Below are positions 1 to 7,792 of a DNA stretch of 33,227 nt, piece by piece (the first letter of the stretch is position 1; every line of letters begins with the position of its first letter). The stretch is from JAWLHA01 sp041690535 (lineage in GTDB: Bacteria; Pseudomonadota; Gammaproteobacteria; Thiohalomonadales; Thiohalomonadaceae), in NCBI GenBank assembly GCA_041690535.1, contig JAWLHA010000051.1, forward strand, positions 1 through 33,227, written 5' to 3'. Both the position numbers and the translations under genes were made by a program. Below the pieces are notes generated by a model. That model was not told where the DNA came from and did no database searches. It saw only the letters and a list, made by a program, of their open reading frames with translations.

Positions 1-115
1 CGTCGGCCGCCTGGACGCGGCCGTCGAGCGTACAGGGACGTATTCACAGCGTACCTGCTTTCAAGGACTTACGTCGCTCACAGCACGGCCGTGACGTTAG
101 TATGCGTTCACCCTG
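1..115. repeat. Right half of a palindromic dispersed repeat, left end of window
   Basis: Positions 1-48 are a core that recurs at 33180-33227 in the same orientation, with differences only at core positions 11 and 39. The core contains a small hairpin, GGCCGC (5-10) with GCGGCC (17-22). An arm at 53-78 is the reverse complement of 33154-33179, with 25 of 26 bases matching. An outer motif at 97-115 is the reverse complement of 33129-33147, with 17 of 19 matching. The two window ends therefore look like the right and left halves of one symmetrical element (arm, core, arm). The layout resembles REP doublets (REPINs) or MITE-like repeats; that comparison is an inference, and no transposase is nearby. 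Confidence 0.75.
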
Positions 116-156
116 GCAGTTGACGCAGTTGACCGGCGCGAGTGCAGGGCTGGCCT

Positions 157-186
157 TTGACTTCCCTCCGGAGGGGGTGTTATCTA
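157..186 (+). promoter_or_regulatory. Weak candidate sigma-70 promoter for rlmM
   Basis: TTGACT (157-162) and TATCTA (181-186) are separated by 18 bp, about 30 bp before the rlmM ATG. The -35 box matches 5 of 6 bases but the -10 box only 3 of 6. The spacer contains a perfect 12-bp palindrome, CCCTCCGGAGGG (164-175), which could be an operator or chance in GC-rich DNA. Confidence 0.25.
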
Positions 187-216
187 GACGCCCCGTGTTG
201 AACCCGATTTCAGAAG

Positions 217-1275
217 ATGGAATGCCTGCTCGCCTACTGCCGTCCCGGATTTGAAAGTGAATGCGCCTCGGAGCTTCAGGCCAGGGCGCTCGATCTCGGA
301 GGCTCGGGCTACATTCGGGCCAAACCGCAGAGTGGGTTCATCGTGTTCACACCTTATGAGGTGGAGGCACGGGTGCTGGCGCGGCAAACACCCTTTCGGG
401 CGTTGACCTTCGCGCGCCAAGTCGTCGTCTCCAGTGGTCTCATCAAGGACTTGCCCGTGACTGACCGGGCCGGACCGTTGGTGAGCGCCTTCGGGGAACT
501 CGCCGAGGGCTTCGCAGGCCTCTGGGTTGAAACCGCCGATACGAACGAGGCCAAGGCCCTGCTGGGCTTCTGCCGCAAATTCTCCCCCCACTTGGAGAGC
601 GCCATGGCAGCTGCCGGGCTGCTGGGGAGCGCTCCAGGGCACCAGCCGCGCGCCCACGCCTTTTTCCTCAGTGGCACGGCGGCCTACCCCGGCCTCTCCG
701 ACCCGCAGAGCGGGTCGCCGTGGTTCATGGGCATTCCCCGGCTCAAGAGCCCGAAAGGGGCACCGAGCCGCGCTACCATGAAGCTGGAGGAAGCCTTTCA
801 CCTCTTCCTCGACAAGCAGGAACGTCAGCAGGTGTTGCGCCCGGGCCTTCGGGCGGTGGACCTTGGGGCCGCGCCGGGCGGCTGGACCTGGCAGTTCGTG
901 CGCCGGGGCCTGCGTGTCACCGCCGTGGACAATGGGGCGATGGCCACCGAGTTGATGGACTCGGGGCTGGTGGAGCATCTCCGCGTCGACGGGTTTCGCT
1001 ATGCCCCGGATCAGCCGGTGGAGTGGATGGTGTGCGACATGGTGGAGCAGCCGCGCAAGGTGGCCTCGCTGGTGGCCCGTTGGGCGGTGAACGGCTGGTG
1101 CAAGCGGGCGATCTTCAACCTCAAGCTCCCCATGAAGAGACGCTATGACGAGGTGCGCCTGTGCCGGGAGGTGATTGCGGAGCGCCTGAACTCTGCCGGA
1201 TTCGCTCACTCGCTCGCCCTCAAGCAGCTTTACCACGACCGGGAAGAGGTCACAGGCTACCTGCGCATCGGGTGA
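217..1275 (+). CDS. rlmM: 23S rRNA (cytidine-2'-O)-methyltransferase RlmM
   Basis: This cytoplasmic enzyme 2'-O-methylates a cytidine (C2498 in E. coli numbering) of 23S rRNA using S-adenosylmethionine. The 352-aa length is typical of the family. An N-terminal THUMP-like part is followed by a Rossmann methyltransferase domain with the AdoMet loop VDLGAAPGGW at about residues 214-223. Conserved catalytic candidates are K189 (in TMKLEEA), D274 (VCDMV) and K303 (NLKLPMK), with an acidic residue near 343-344, matching the K-D-K-E tetrad of this class. The ATG at 217 is preceded only by a weak AGAAG. The gene stands alone and converges with the PilZ-like gene; two hairpins lie between them. The assignment is firm from overall family resemblance. 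Confidence 0.95.
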   Translation: MECLLAYCRPGFESECASELQARALDLGGSGYIRAKPQSGFIVFTPYEVEARVLARQTPFRALTFARQVVVSSGLIKDLPVTDRAGPLVSAFGELAEGFAGLWVETADTNEAKALLGFCRKFSPHLESAMAAAGLLGSAPGHQPRAHAFFLSGTAAYPGLSDPQSGSPWFMGIPRLKSPKGAPSRATMKLEEAFHLFLDKQERQQVLRPGLRAVDLGAAPGGWTWQFVRRGLRVTAVDNGAMATELMDSGLVEHLRVDGFRYAPDQPVEWMVCDMVEQPRKVASLVARWAVNGWCKRAIFNLKLPMKRRYDEVRLCREVIAERLNSAGFAHSLALKQLYHDREEVTGYLRIG

Positions 1276-1286
1276 CCCCGTCTAAG

Positions 1287-1344
1287 CGCCGGGATTCCCC
1301 GGCGGCATGGCAGCGGCGGGAGTCATGCTGCCGACAACGGCAGC
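1287..1344. terminator. Two tandem hairpins between convergent genes
   Basis: CGCCGGG (1287-1293), loop ATTC, CCCGGCG (1298-1304) forms a perfect 7-bp stem. GCTGCCG (1327-1333), loop ACAA, CGGCAGC (1338-1344) forms a second. Neither has a U-tract. Their position between the stops of rlmM and the convergent PilZ-like gene suggests a role in termination or transcript end protection for both genes. Confidence 0.4.
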
Positions 1345-1387
1345 GGGTGTGCCTGCCGGCAAGGTCTCGGACCCACTGCAGCCGAGG

Positions 1388-3181
1388 CTACAGCAGCGTC
1401 CAGGCGCCCTCGGCCTCTCCCTTGGGGGAATCCAGGCGCCACTCCAGCATACCGGAGAGCCGTTTGCGGAGGGCTTCAGCCGCACGTCCCCGACACGCCG
1501 CCACATCCTCGCTCAGGTTCATCGGCCACCCTTTGACCGTGAACCGGTAAAGCTCGAAGCTGCCCACGACGGCGGTGCGCTCACGCAGTCGTATCCCGGT
1601 GGCGTGTCCGTCGGAGATGATGGCCAACTGCTTGTCCTGGAATCCCGGCAACGCCGTCACCAGCAGGAGGGGCATGAAGGCTTCGTCGAGGCTGACGAAG
1701 CAGGCGAGCGGAGCGCTTCGCTTCTCCCCGGCCGTGATGGTCATGCTGACCGCCAGCACCGAGTCCTGAACGACCTGCACCCCGAGCAGAACGCCCTCGC
1801 CGGCCGCCTCCACCCAGCGCACGTGACCAATCCGCCACTCATCCGCCCCCTCCTCCCGCAAGGCGACGAGCTCCCCCTGGCGGAAGTGATCCGACAATGT
1901 CGTGGTGGACCTCAGGCGGTAGCCGCGTTCGCTGAAATCAACCACCTGTGCCTCCACCAACAGATGTGGACGCACCGGCGAGATCCTGGGGCCGACGTTC
2001 CGCTCCACGGCCGGTCGGTTGTAGGCGCGATCCCAGACATCGACCGTGTCATAGCGCACCGCCATGGACTCATTTCGCTCCAGTTGCATCTGAAACGCGG
2101 CGCCCCTCGTGGCCGCCCCTTCCCTGCCGGAGACGAACCGGTGCGCCCCCTCCAGTCCCGCGACGACGTGCAACTTCCGGTTGTCGGCAAGTCGGCGCTC
2201 GCGTCGCGTCCTCGGCTCGCACCAGGCCCGGTGGAGAATTTCCAGGGTCTCCCTTGCGATGCTCTGCCCCCCCTGGAGTCGCGCCTTGGGCAATACACCA
2301 CCGCGGGCCAGGTCGAGATATTTCCTCAGCCGCGACTGAAGTTTGACGCTATTCAGAAGCCGGGTGTTGACCGGCGTGGCGCCGTCGATAGGCCCCGCGG
2401 CGGTGACCACGAACGGGGGGGCATCCAGATCGAGTCGCACACACAATGGCGCGGCAAGGCCTTTCACCTGACCGATGTCTGTGGTCAATTCCACCGCTTC
2501 GCACCACTCGTCCATGCTGCGCCACGCCTCGAACAGCTGGCTGCGATTCATCTGGGCGACCGGCAGAAACGCGAGAAGCAGCACCCGCTTGTACTCGTGC
2601 TCCAGGCTGGAGGCGCGACCGTCGCCCCCAGGCCAGGGGACGGCCTCTTGCGTCCATCCCGCGTTGGCGGCCTTGGCGTACAGCAGGTGTAGCTGCTGCC
2701 AGGTGCCTTTGGGAAGGGCGCTGTCGAGGAGCTGGCAATTCTCTTGCAATCCGAGAAAGTAACGGACGAAATGGTGCACGGAGACGCTCCACATGCGGTG
2801 GTGCGCCTTGCGGGAGAGCCAGATCCCCCCACCCTCGGACTCCAGGGCCAGGCTGTGGCCGATCAACATCTGGATATGCAGTGCGTTGGAGAGCGCGGCG
2901 ATGCGCCGGCTGCGCTCCGCCATCGGGAGGGATGCGTTGCAGAAATCCCGGAAGAGCGCCGGCAGGATGGCGGCAAGCGGAACGGCCACAGCTTCCAGAA
3001 AGTGAAAGCGCTGTTTAAGGGGGATGTCCAGGGTATTGACCTGACGCAGCGCGTCATAGACAAGACGGGTGGTCTTGCCGATGTCGGCCATGGGGAGTCC
3101 ATCGATCCACCCATCGACCGCTGCAGGTCGGGTGTCGAAGGAGAGACGGTTCGGTCGCTGCAGCTGTCGCCGCTCAAGCAT
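1388..3181 (-). CDS. PilZ-like domain protein, putative c-di-GMP effector
   Basis: This is a 597-aa soluble protein with no signal peptide or membrane segment. Residues 1-310 look largely helical and contain a distinctive conserved-looking stretch near 35-65 (KTTRLVYDALRQVN). From about 320 an arginine-rich run (RTRRERR, 324-330) leads into beta-rich sequence, and DFSERG at 415-420 fits the D/NxSxxG half of a PilZ c-di-GMP site. The match is partial, since the spacing between the arginine motif and DxSxxG is longer than in simple PilZ domains. The protein resembles a large gammaproteobacterial family annotated as PilZ-containing or unknown. The start has AAAGGA about 10 nt upstream. The gene is monocistronic, converging with rlmM and divergent from the 76-aa gene. 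The PilZ call is moderate; binding of c-di-GMP is inferred. Confidence 0.6.
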   Translation of the reverse strand: MLERRQLQRPNRLSFDTRPAAVDGWIDGLPMADIGKTTRLVYDALRQVNTLDIPLKQRFHFLEAVAVPLAAILPALFRDFCNASLPMAERSRRIAALSNALHIQMLIGHSLALESEGGGIWLSRKAHHRMWSVSVHHFVRYFLGLQENCQLLDSALPKGTWQQLHLLYAKAANAGWTQEAVPWPGGDGRASSLEHEYKRVLLLAFLPVAQMNRSQLFEAWRSMDEWCEAVELTTDIGQVKGLAAPLCVRLDLDAPPFVVTAAGPIDGATPVNTRLLNSVKLQSRLRKYLDLARGGVLPKARLQGGQSIARETLEILHRAWCEPRTRRERRLADNRKLHVVAGLEGAHRFVSGREGAATRGAAFQMQLERNESMAVRYDTVDVWDRAYNRPAVERNVGPRISPVRPHLLVEAQVVDFSERGYRLRSTTTLSDHFRQGELVALREEGADEWRIGHVRWVEAAGEGVLLGVQVVQDSVLAVSMTITAGEKRSAPLACFVSLDEAFMPLLLVTALPGFQDKQLAIISDGHATGIRLRERTAVVGSFELYRFTVKGWPMNLSEDVAACRGRAAEALRKRLSGMLEWRLDSPKGEAEGAWTLL

Positions 3182-3377
3182 GAGCCCGTGTTCCTTTCAC
3201 TCTGTCACCATTCTCGTCAGCCCACCGCCACCGAACAGCTCCTGCCTTGCCTCGGCAGGCTCCAAAGGAGATAGAGCCCTTGCCGGCCCCCAGGGCGTGA
3301 AACCTGTCACGGCCGGGGTGGCCCCCGAACGCTAGACTTGTCCGCAAGAGCTGAATGATACCCTCAGGAGCCTTCAT

Positions 3378-3608
3378 ATGAACACCCACCCTTCCAGCGA
3401 GGAATTCCCGCAGGATTCCATCGTGGAAGACATTCTGGACCGGCTGCTCGAACGCTGGTCGGGACTGCGCCTCTATCTCGCCCGGCGCCGGGCCGGGGGG
3501 CCCGCCGACCCCACCATGGACACCCTGCTTTCGGAACTGCTGCGGGTGAACCTCGGCAGTGAAGTCAACATCCGGGGGGTGATGAATCATCTTGTGAACA
3601 GCCATTGA
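3378..3608 (+). CDS. Small hypothetical protein (76 aa)
   Basis: The family is not recognised. The ATG at 3378 is preceded by a good Shine-Dalgarno AGGAG (3366-3370) at 7-nt spacing. The protein is soluble and amphipathic: an acidic N-terminus (SEEFPQDSIVEDIL), an arginine-rich centre with a tyrosine (LRLYLARRR), and a C-terminal part ending in MNHLVNSH. No signal peptide, membrane segment or cysteine is present. It lies between the divergent PilZ-like gene and the convergent psiE-like gene, so it is its own transcription unit. The strong ribosome binding site and normal codon use support a real gene; the function is unknown. Confidence 0.6.
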   Translation: MNTHPSSEEFPQDSIVEDILDRLLERWSGLRLYLARRRAGGPADPTMDTLLSELLRVNLGSEVNIRGVMNHLVNSH

Positions 3609-3687
3609 CGGACTTTACGGGCGGGGGCTGAGGGCCCCTCGCTTGTCGGCGCACACCAGTCAGTCTGTGCTGAGCCCCTGGCGCGCC

Positions 3688-4167
3688 TTACGGTTTGCGG
3701 GCAACCAGCCAATAGCCGATGCTCAGGGAGAGAATCACCGCCGCAGTCGACCACACATAGGCGGGCGTGAGCGCCTCGTAGTCGAAAACGATCACCTTCC
3801 GCGCGATGGCCATCAAGGCCGTGGCCAGGACGAGCCTCACATGGATCACGCTCTCCCGCAGGTAGAGCACAATATTCAGGAAGATCTCAATGGCGATCAG
3901 CACCGCGAGAAAGCCGCCGAAGGTGGCCAGAATGTCGCCGATACTGAGCAGAAGATAAGGTGGCGAGGCGAGACGCTGGTAGATGATCCAGACCACGTCC
4001 AGGACCCCCCAGATGATCACCAGTGCCATCAGGATCGCCAGGGCGCGCACCGCCATGCGGACGAACTTGTTGAGAACCGCAATCAGTGGCTCGTGATATT
4101 CGTCCTGAGTGATGGTGATGCCCTGATCCGGTTCGTGCCAGCGATCGTCGTCCTCAGCCATTTCCAT
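3688..4167 (-). CDS. PsiE-like phosphate-starvation-inducible membrane protein
   Basis: The protein has about 159 aa from the ATG at 4167; a second in-frame ATG at 4161 is equally possible. The reading frame continues upstream to a TTG at 4239, but that extension is cysteine-rich and unlike the family. An acidic N-terminal tail of about 40 residues is followed by four hydrophobic segments (near AILMALVIIWGVLDVVW, ATFGGFLAVLIAIEIF, VRLVLATALMAIA and TAAVILSLSIGYWLVA). This matches PsiE-type inner-membrane proteins, which are induced on phosphate limitation in E. coli and whose biochemical role is unknown. It lies downstream of hemN on the same strand but is separated by 212 bp containing a strong inverted repeat, so it probably has its own promoter. 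Confidence 0.7.
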   Translation of the reverse strand: MEMAEDDDRWHEPDQGITITQDEYHEPLIAVLNKFVRMAVRALAILMALVIIWGVLDVVWIIYQRLASPPYLLLSIGDILATFGGFLAVLIAIEIFLNIVLYLRESVIHVRLVLATALMAIARKVIVFDYEALTPAYVWSTAAVILSLSIGYWLVARKP

Positions 4168-4309
4168 GCACGTGCAGCAGGGGGGATTAATAAAGGATAG
4201 ACGCTCGCACACGCTCCCTCGGTCCACCGCGTTGCCCAATGAACACCAAGCGAGTGGATCTCTTCGGGAGCGGAGCGAGGGTGTGGCTAGTGGGGATTTG
4301 TGGGCGCCG

Positions 4310-4368
4310 GCCCGGGGTGCTCCTCGGAGAAGCGGCCTCGGGGCGCCCCAAGCGGAGTCACCCCGGGC
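4310..4368. repeat. Structured inverted repeat downstream of hemN
   Basis: GCCCGGGGTG (4310-4319) is exactly complementary to CACCCCGGGC (4359-4368). With a small internal bulge the pairing continues through TCC and GGA. The loop carries another palindrome, GGGGCGCCCC (4340-4349). The element begins 12 nt after the hemN stop when read on the minus strand, so it could form a large branched 3' structure and act as a terminator. There is no U-tract. A regulatory RNA fold or small mobile repeat is an alternative. Confidence 0.45.
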
Positions 4369-4379
4369 GAGGGTGGAGG

Positions 4380-5762
4380 TCAGATCACCTTCGAAAAGCG
4401 CTGGTTGGCGCGCGCGCGAAGATATTTGTCGAAAATCATGCAGATGTTTCGAATCAACAGTTTGCCGGCAGGCTGTACCTCGATGGCCTCGGGGCGCAAC
4501 TCCAGCAAACCGTCGGTCTGCATCACCTCCAGATCCTTCAACTCCTGGGCGAAGTAATCATCGAAACAGATGTTGAAGCACCGCTCGACCTTGGACTTCT
4601 CCAACTCAAAGTGGCAAATCAGGTCGGTGATGACGGCGCGGCGCAGCAGATCGTCGCTGTCCAGCTCGACCCCGCGAAACACGGGAATTTCCCCGGCGTC
4701 GATGCGGGCGTAGTAGGTCTCCAGCTCCTTTTCGTTCTGGCTGTAGCTGTTCCCCACCATACCGATGGAGGTGCTGCCGAGACCGATGAGGTCGCACTCG
4801 GCATGGGTGGAGTAGCCCTGGAAGTTGCGGTACAGCGTGCCGCTGCGCTGGGCCACGGCCAGTTCGTCGTCGGGCTTGGCGAAATGGTCCATGCCGATGT
4901 ACACATATCCTGCCCCGGTCAGCTTCTCGATGGTCAGCTGCAGGATGTCCAGCTTCTCCTGGGGGGCAGGCAGATCGTCGGCATTGATGCGCCGCTGCGG
5001 CTTGAACAGCTCCGGCAGATGGGCATAGTTGAAGACGGAGACCCGGTCGGGGGCGATCTCCAGCAGCCGATCCAGGGTGCGCCCGAAGCTCTCCACGGAC
5101 TGGAAAGGCAGGCCATAGATGAGGTCGATGCTTACCGATTTGAAGCCCTCCCGGCGCGCCGACTCCAGCGCCGCCATGGTCTGCGCCTCGCTCTGAATGC
5201 GGTTGACCGCCTGCTGCACCCGCGCTTCGAAGTCCTGAACCCCCAGGCTCATGCGATTGAACCCCAGCTCGCGCAGGAGCGCGATGGTATCCACCTTGAC
5301 CTCCCGGGGGTCGATTTCGATGGAGTACTCGCCGGTGTCGTCCTCGTGCAGCCGGAAACACTCCCGCGTCTTGGCCATCAGGGCCCGCATCTCGTCATGG
5401 CTGATGAAGGTGGGCGTACCGCCACCCCAGTGCAGCTGATCCACGATGCGGTTGCGATCAAACAGCGCGCTCTGCAGCTCCAGTTCACGGTGGAGCCGCT
5501 CCAGGTAGGGTGCCGCCCGGGAGCGGTCCTTGGTGACCACCTTGTTGCAGCCGCAGTAGTAGCAGACCGTATCGCAGAAGGGGATGTGGAAATAGAGTGA
5601 CAGCGGCCCCTGCGAGGCGTTGCTGCGCTCGGCCCACGCCCGGTACTGCGTCTCCCCGAACCCGTCGTGGAACTGGACCGCCGTCGGGTAGGAGGTGTAG
5701 CGCGGCCCGGATTTGTCGTACCGCTTGATGAGCTCGGGGTCGAAGATGATGGTCTGCTTCAT
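4380..5762 (-). CDS. hemN: Oxygen-independent coproporphyrinogen III oxidase (radical SAM)
   Basis: HemN decarboxylates two propionate side chains of coproporphyrinogen III to give protoporphyrinogen IX without oxygen, in heme (and, in phototrophs, bacteriochlorophyll) synthesis. The 460-aa length is standard. The start MKQTIIFDPELIKRYD is the usual HemN N-terminus; the frame extends 27 residues upstream without family resemblance. The iron-sulfur cysteines are in PFCDTVCYYCGC (C63, C67, C70, C72). GGGTPTF and the C-terminal HemN domain follow. A GGGAG lies about 13 nt upstream of the ATG. It follows the 105-aa gene on the same strand after a 126-bp gap. I looked for an FNR-type box in that gap and found no convincing one. 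Confidence 0.95.
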   Translation of the reverse strand: MKQTIIFDPELIKRYDKSGPRYTSYPTAVQFHDGFGETQYRAWAERSNASQGPLSLYFHIPFCDTVCYYCGCNKVVTKDRSRAAPYLERLHRELELQSALFDRNRIVDQLHWGGGTPTFISHDEMRALMAKTRECFRLHEDDTGEYSIEIDPREVKVDTIALLRELGFNRMSLGVQDFEARVQQAVNRIQSEAQTMAALESARREGFKSVSIDLIYGLPFQSVESFGRTLDRLLEIAPDRVSVFNYAHLPELFKPQRRINADDLPAPQEKLDILQLTIEKLTGAGYVYIGMDHFAKPDDELAVAQRSGTLYRNFQGYSTHAECDLIGLGSTSIGMVGNSYSQNEKELETYYARIDAGEIPVFRGVELDSDDLLRRAVITDLICHFELEKSKVERCFNICFDDYFAQELKDLEVMQTDGLLELRPEAIEVQPAGKLLIRNICMIFDKYLRARANQRFSKVI

Positions 5763-5888
5763 GGGATTTCGGTTTCTCCCTGGTTCGCCGCGCCGAGGGC
5801 GCCGGGCGCCGTCCAGAACCTCGCGGCATGGATAGAGCTGCACTTGGCGAGCGGCCCCGCCGGAAAGCGCAATGCGGGCACTCTGGGT

Positions 5889-6206
5889 TCAGTCGGCTTC
5901 GACATTCAGCCCGGTGCGATGCGTGTCATTGATGATCACCAACAGCCGGGTGAAGGGGATCTGCTCGCGGTACTTGTCGGCGACGGCCATGAATGGCAAA
6001 TCCCTCTCCTCGAAGGCATAGCTGCCATCCGCCATCGAATGGCGCAGGCGTTTCAACCCCGCCTCCAGCGGCTCGAGGTAGGCGAGATGACGGCCGATGT
6101 CTTCCAGGTCATATTCGTAAGAGGCGCGCAGCTCCTCCGTCTCGATGATGGCCTGGTCGACCAGCCGCACGTACGCTTCCGCGGTCTTGGGTTTTTCGAT
6201 GAGCAT
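5889..6206 (-). CDS. Conserved-looking hypothetical protein (105 aa)
   Basis: The frame is open upstream, but a strong AGGGGGG ribosome site 8-14 nt before the ATG at 6206 marks MLIEKPKTAEAYVRLVD as the start. The product is soluble and acidic, with two probable helices (AYVRLVDQAIIETEELRASY; LEDIGRHLAYLEPLEAGLKR) and a C-terminal strand-like part (IPFTRLLVIINDTHRTG). There is no membrane segment, no cysteine and no known catalytic motif. It starts 41 bp after the prmB stop, so it is probably cotranscribed with prmB, with hemN following. I do not recognise the family and propose no function. Confidence 0.65.
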   Translation of the reverse strand: MLIEKPKTAEAYVRLVDQAIIETEELRASYEYDLEDIGRHLAYLEPLEAGLKRLRHSMADGSYAFEERDLPFMAVADKYREQIPFTRLLVIINDTHRTGLNVEAD

Positions 6207-6246
6207 GTTGTTCTTATCCCCCCTGTTCAACCGTGAGATCGCCCGC

Positions 6247-7212
6247 TCAATGGCGAACGAGTCTGAATAACTCGTGGTGTTTGTGCACCTCCTCGGCCGT
6301 AAGGAGGAAGACCCCCTGGCCGCCGTGCTCGAACTCCAGCCAGGTAAAGGGCACCTCCGGGAGCAGATCCACCAGGGCCTGCTCGCTGTTGCCCACCTCC
6401 ACCACCAGGATCCCACCGGGGTTCAGATGGCGGGAGGCCTCTCTCAGAATACGCAACACAATGTCCAGGCCGTCGTCCCCCGCGGCGAGCGCCAATTCGG
6501 GCTCGTGAAGATACTCCGGCGGGAGCGCGGCCATGTCCCAGGCATCCACGTAAGGCGGGTTGCTGACGATGATGTCGTAACGCTCTCCCGGCAGTCCATG
6601 GAAGAGATCGGAATGGACCACCCTGACCTGCTCCTCAACCCCGTGGCGCTTTACGTTTTCCCGGGCCACTGCAAGGGCATCCTCCGAGATGTCCGCGGCA
6701 TCCACCTCGGCGTCGGGGAAGGTCATGGCGCAGGCGATCGCAATGCAGCCGCTGCCGGTGCAGAGGTCGAGGATGCGCCCCACCCGGCTCGGATCGATCC
6801 ATGGTTCAAAGGCGGCATCAATGAGCTCGGCCGCAGGCGAACGCGGAATGAGTACCCGCTCATCCACATAGAAGGGCAACCCCGCAAACCACGCCTCGTG
6901 GGTCAGATAGGGGGCAGGGAGGCGCTTTTCGACCCGCTGCAGCAGGAGCGCTGCGATGCGCGCGCGCTCGCTTCGGGTCAGGCGCGTGTCCAGGTACGCC
7001 TCGCCCCCGTGGGGGGGCAGATTCACGGCATGGAGCACCAGATAGGCCGCCTCGTCCAGAGCGTTATCGGTGCCGTGACCGAAGTGGATCTGATGTTCAT
7101 TGAAAAGACTCACCCCCCAGCGGATGAAATCGCGAAGGGTGCGAAGCTCTTCGACGGCCTCCTCCAGGAGTGCGGTGGACAGACTATCCGAATTGGGCAT
7201 GTTGGCGGACAC
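6247..7212 (-). CDS. prmB: Ribosomal protein L3 N5-glutamine methyltransferase PrmB
   Basis: This SAM-dependent enzyme methylates a glutamine of ribosomal protein uL3 during 50S assembly. The AdoMet motif DLCTGSGCIAI lies at 149-159 and the glutamine-methyltransferase signature SNPPY at 217-221. The N-terminus (LRTLRDFIRWGVSLFNE) is characteristic of PrmB rather than PrmC or HemK. The GTG at 7212 is preferred because AGGA lies 8 nt upstream; an in-frame ATG at 7200 lacks a ribosome site. The stop of mog lies only 10 bp upstream, suggesting an operon mog-prmB-(105 aa). Confidence 0.93.
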   Translation of the reverse strand: MSANMPNSDSLSTALLEEAVEELRTLRDFIRWGVSLFNEHQIHFGHGTDNALDEAAYLVLHAVNLPPHGGEAYLDTRLTRSERARIAALLLQRVEKRLPAPYLTHEAWFAGLPFYVDERVLIPRSPAAELIDAAFEPWIDPSRVGRILDLCTGSGCIAIACAMTFPDAEVDAADISEDALAVARENVKRHGVEEQVRVVHSDLFHGLPGERYDIIVSNPPYVDAWDMAALPPEYLHEPELALAAGDDGLDIVLRILREASRHLNPGGILVVEVGNSEQALVDLLPEVPFTWLEFEHGGQGVFLLTAEEVHKHHELFRLVRH

Positions 7213-7222
7213 AGTGGGGATC

Positions 7223-7771
7223 CTACGCAGGTTTCTTGGCGTGCGCGGGCCGGAAGGCCTTCAGCACGTCGGGATCGGTCTCGAGGTAGGGCCCCTCGAT
7301 GAGGTCGATGCAGTAGGGCACCGCCGGGAAAACCGCCTGCAGGCAATCAGCGATGGCCGAGGGCTTGCCCGGGAGGTTGACGATGAGGGAGCGCCCGCGA
7401 ACCCCCGCAATCTGACGGGAGAGGATGGCAGTGGGGACGTACTTCAGCGATACCGCCCGCATCTGTTCACCGAAGCCGTCCAGAATCTTGTCGCATACCG
7501 CTTCGGTCGCTTCGGGGGTGATGTCCCGCAGCGCCGGGCCGGTCCCGCCCGTGGTCACCACCAGGCAGCACCCCTGCACGTCGCAGAGTTCCTTCAGCAC
7601 CGCTTCCAGCTGATCCTGCTCATCGGGAACCATGCGCGGCACGGCCTCCCAGGGGGTGGTCAGGATTCTCTCCAACTGCTCCCGGATGGCGGGCCCCCCC
7701 AAGTCCTCGTACTCTCCACGGCTTGCCCGGTCCGAGACCGTGACGATACCAATACGCACCTTCTGGTCCAT
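7223..7771 (-). CDS. mog: Molybdopterin adenylyltransferase
   Basis: The enzyme adenylylates molybdopterin in the penultimate step of molybdenum-cofactor synthesis, before molybdate insertion by MoeA. The 182-aa length and N-terminus (RIGIVTVSDRASRGEYEDLGG) fit Mog better than MoaB. The MPT-binding motif TTGGTG is at 73-78, followed by RDITPEAT and LPGKPSAI. The ATG at 7771 has AGAGGAG very close upstream. It heads a probable operon with prmB. No other molybdenum-cofactor gene is in the window. Confidence 0.9.
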   Translation of the reverse strand: MDQKVRIGIVTVSDRASRGEYEDLGGPAIREQLERILTTPWEAVPRMVPDEQDQLEAVLKELCDVQGCCLVVTTGGTGPALRDITPEATEAVCDKILDGFGEQMRAVSLKYVPTAILSRQIAGVRGRSLIVNLPGKPSAIADCLQAVFPAVPYCIDLIEGPYLETDPDVLKAFRPAHAKKPA

Positions 7772-7792
7772 GCTCCTCTCTCAAACGCTCTC

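Noticed and set aside
184..1236. 350-residue minus-strand frame opposite rlmM
   Set aside because: rlmM is certain from its motifs; the antisense product has no family features.
1307..2692. 461-residue plus-strand frame opposite the PilZ-like gene
   Set aside because: The minus-strand frame is longer, has a ribosome site and protein-like composition; the plus frame begins in the hairpin region.
4168..4239. N-terminal extension of the psiE-like protein to a TTG at 4239
   Set aside because: The added 24 residues are cysteine-rich and unlike the family, and the segment includes the only AT-rich stretch that could serve as a promoter.
5763..5888. FNR/Anr box upstream of hemN
   Set aside because: No TTGAT-N4-ATCAA-like sequence was found in the gap. 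A GGCGCC-rich inverted repeat is present but has no oxygen-control meaning that I can support.
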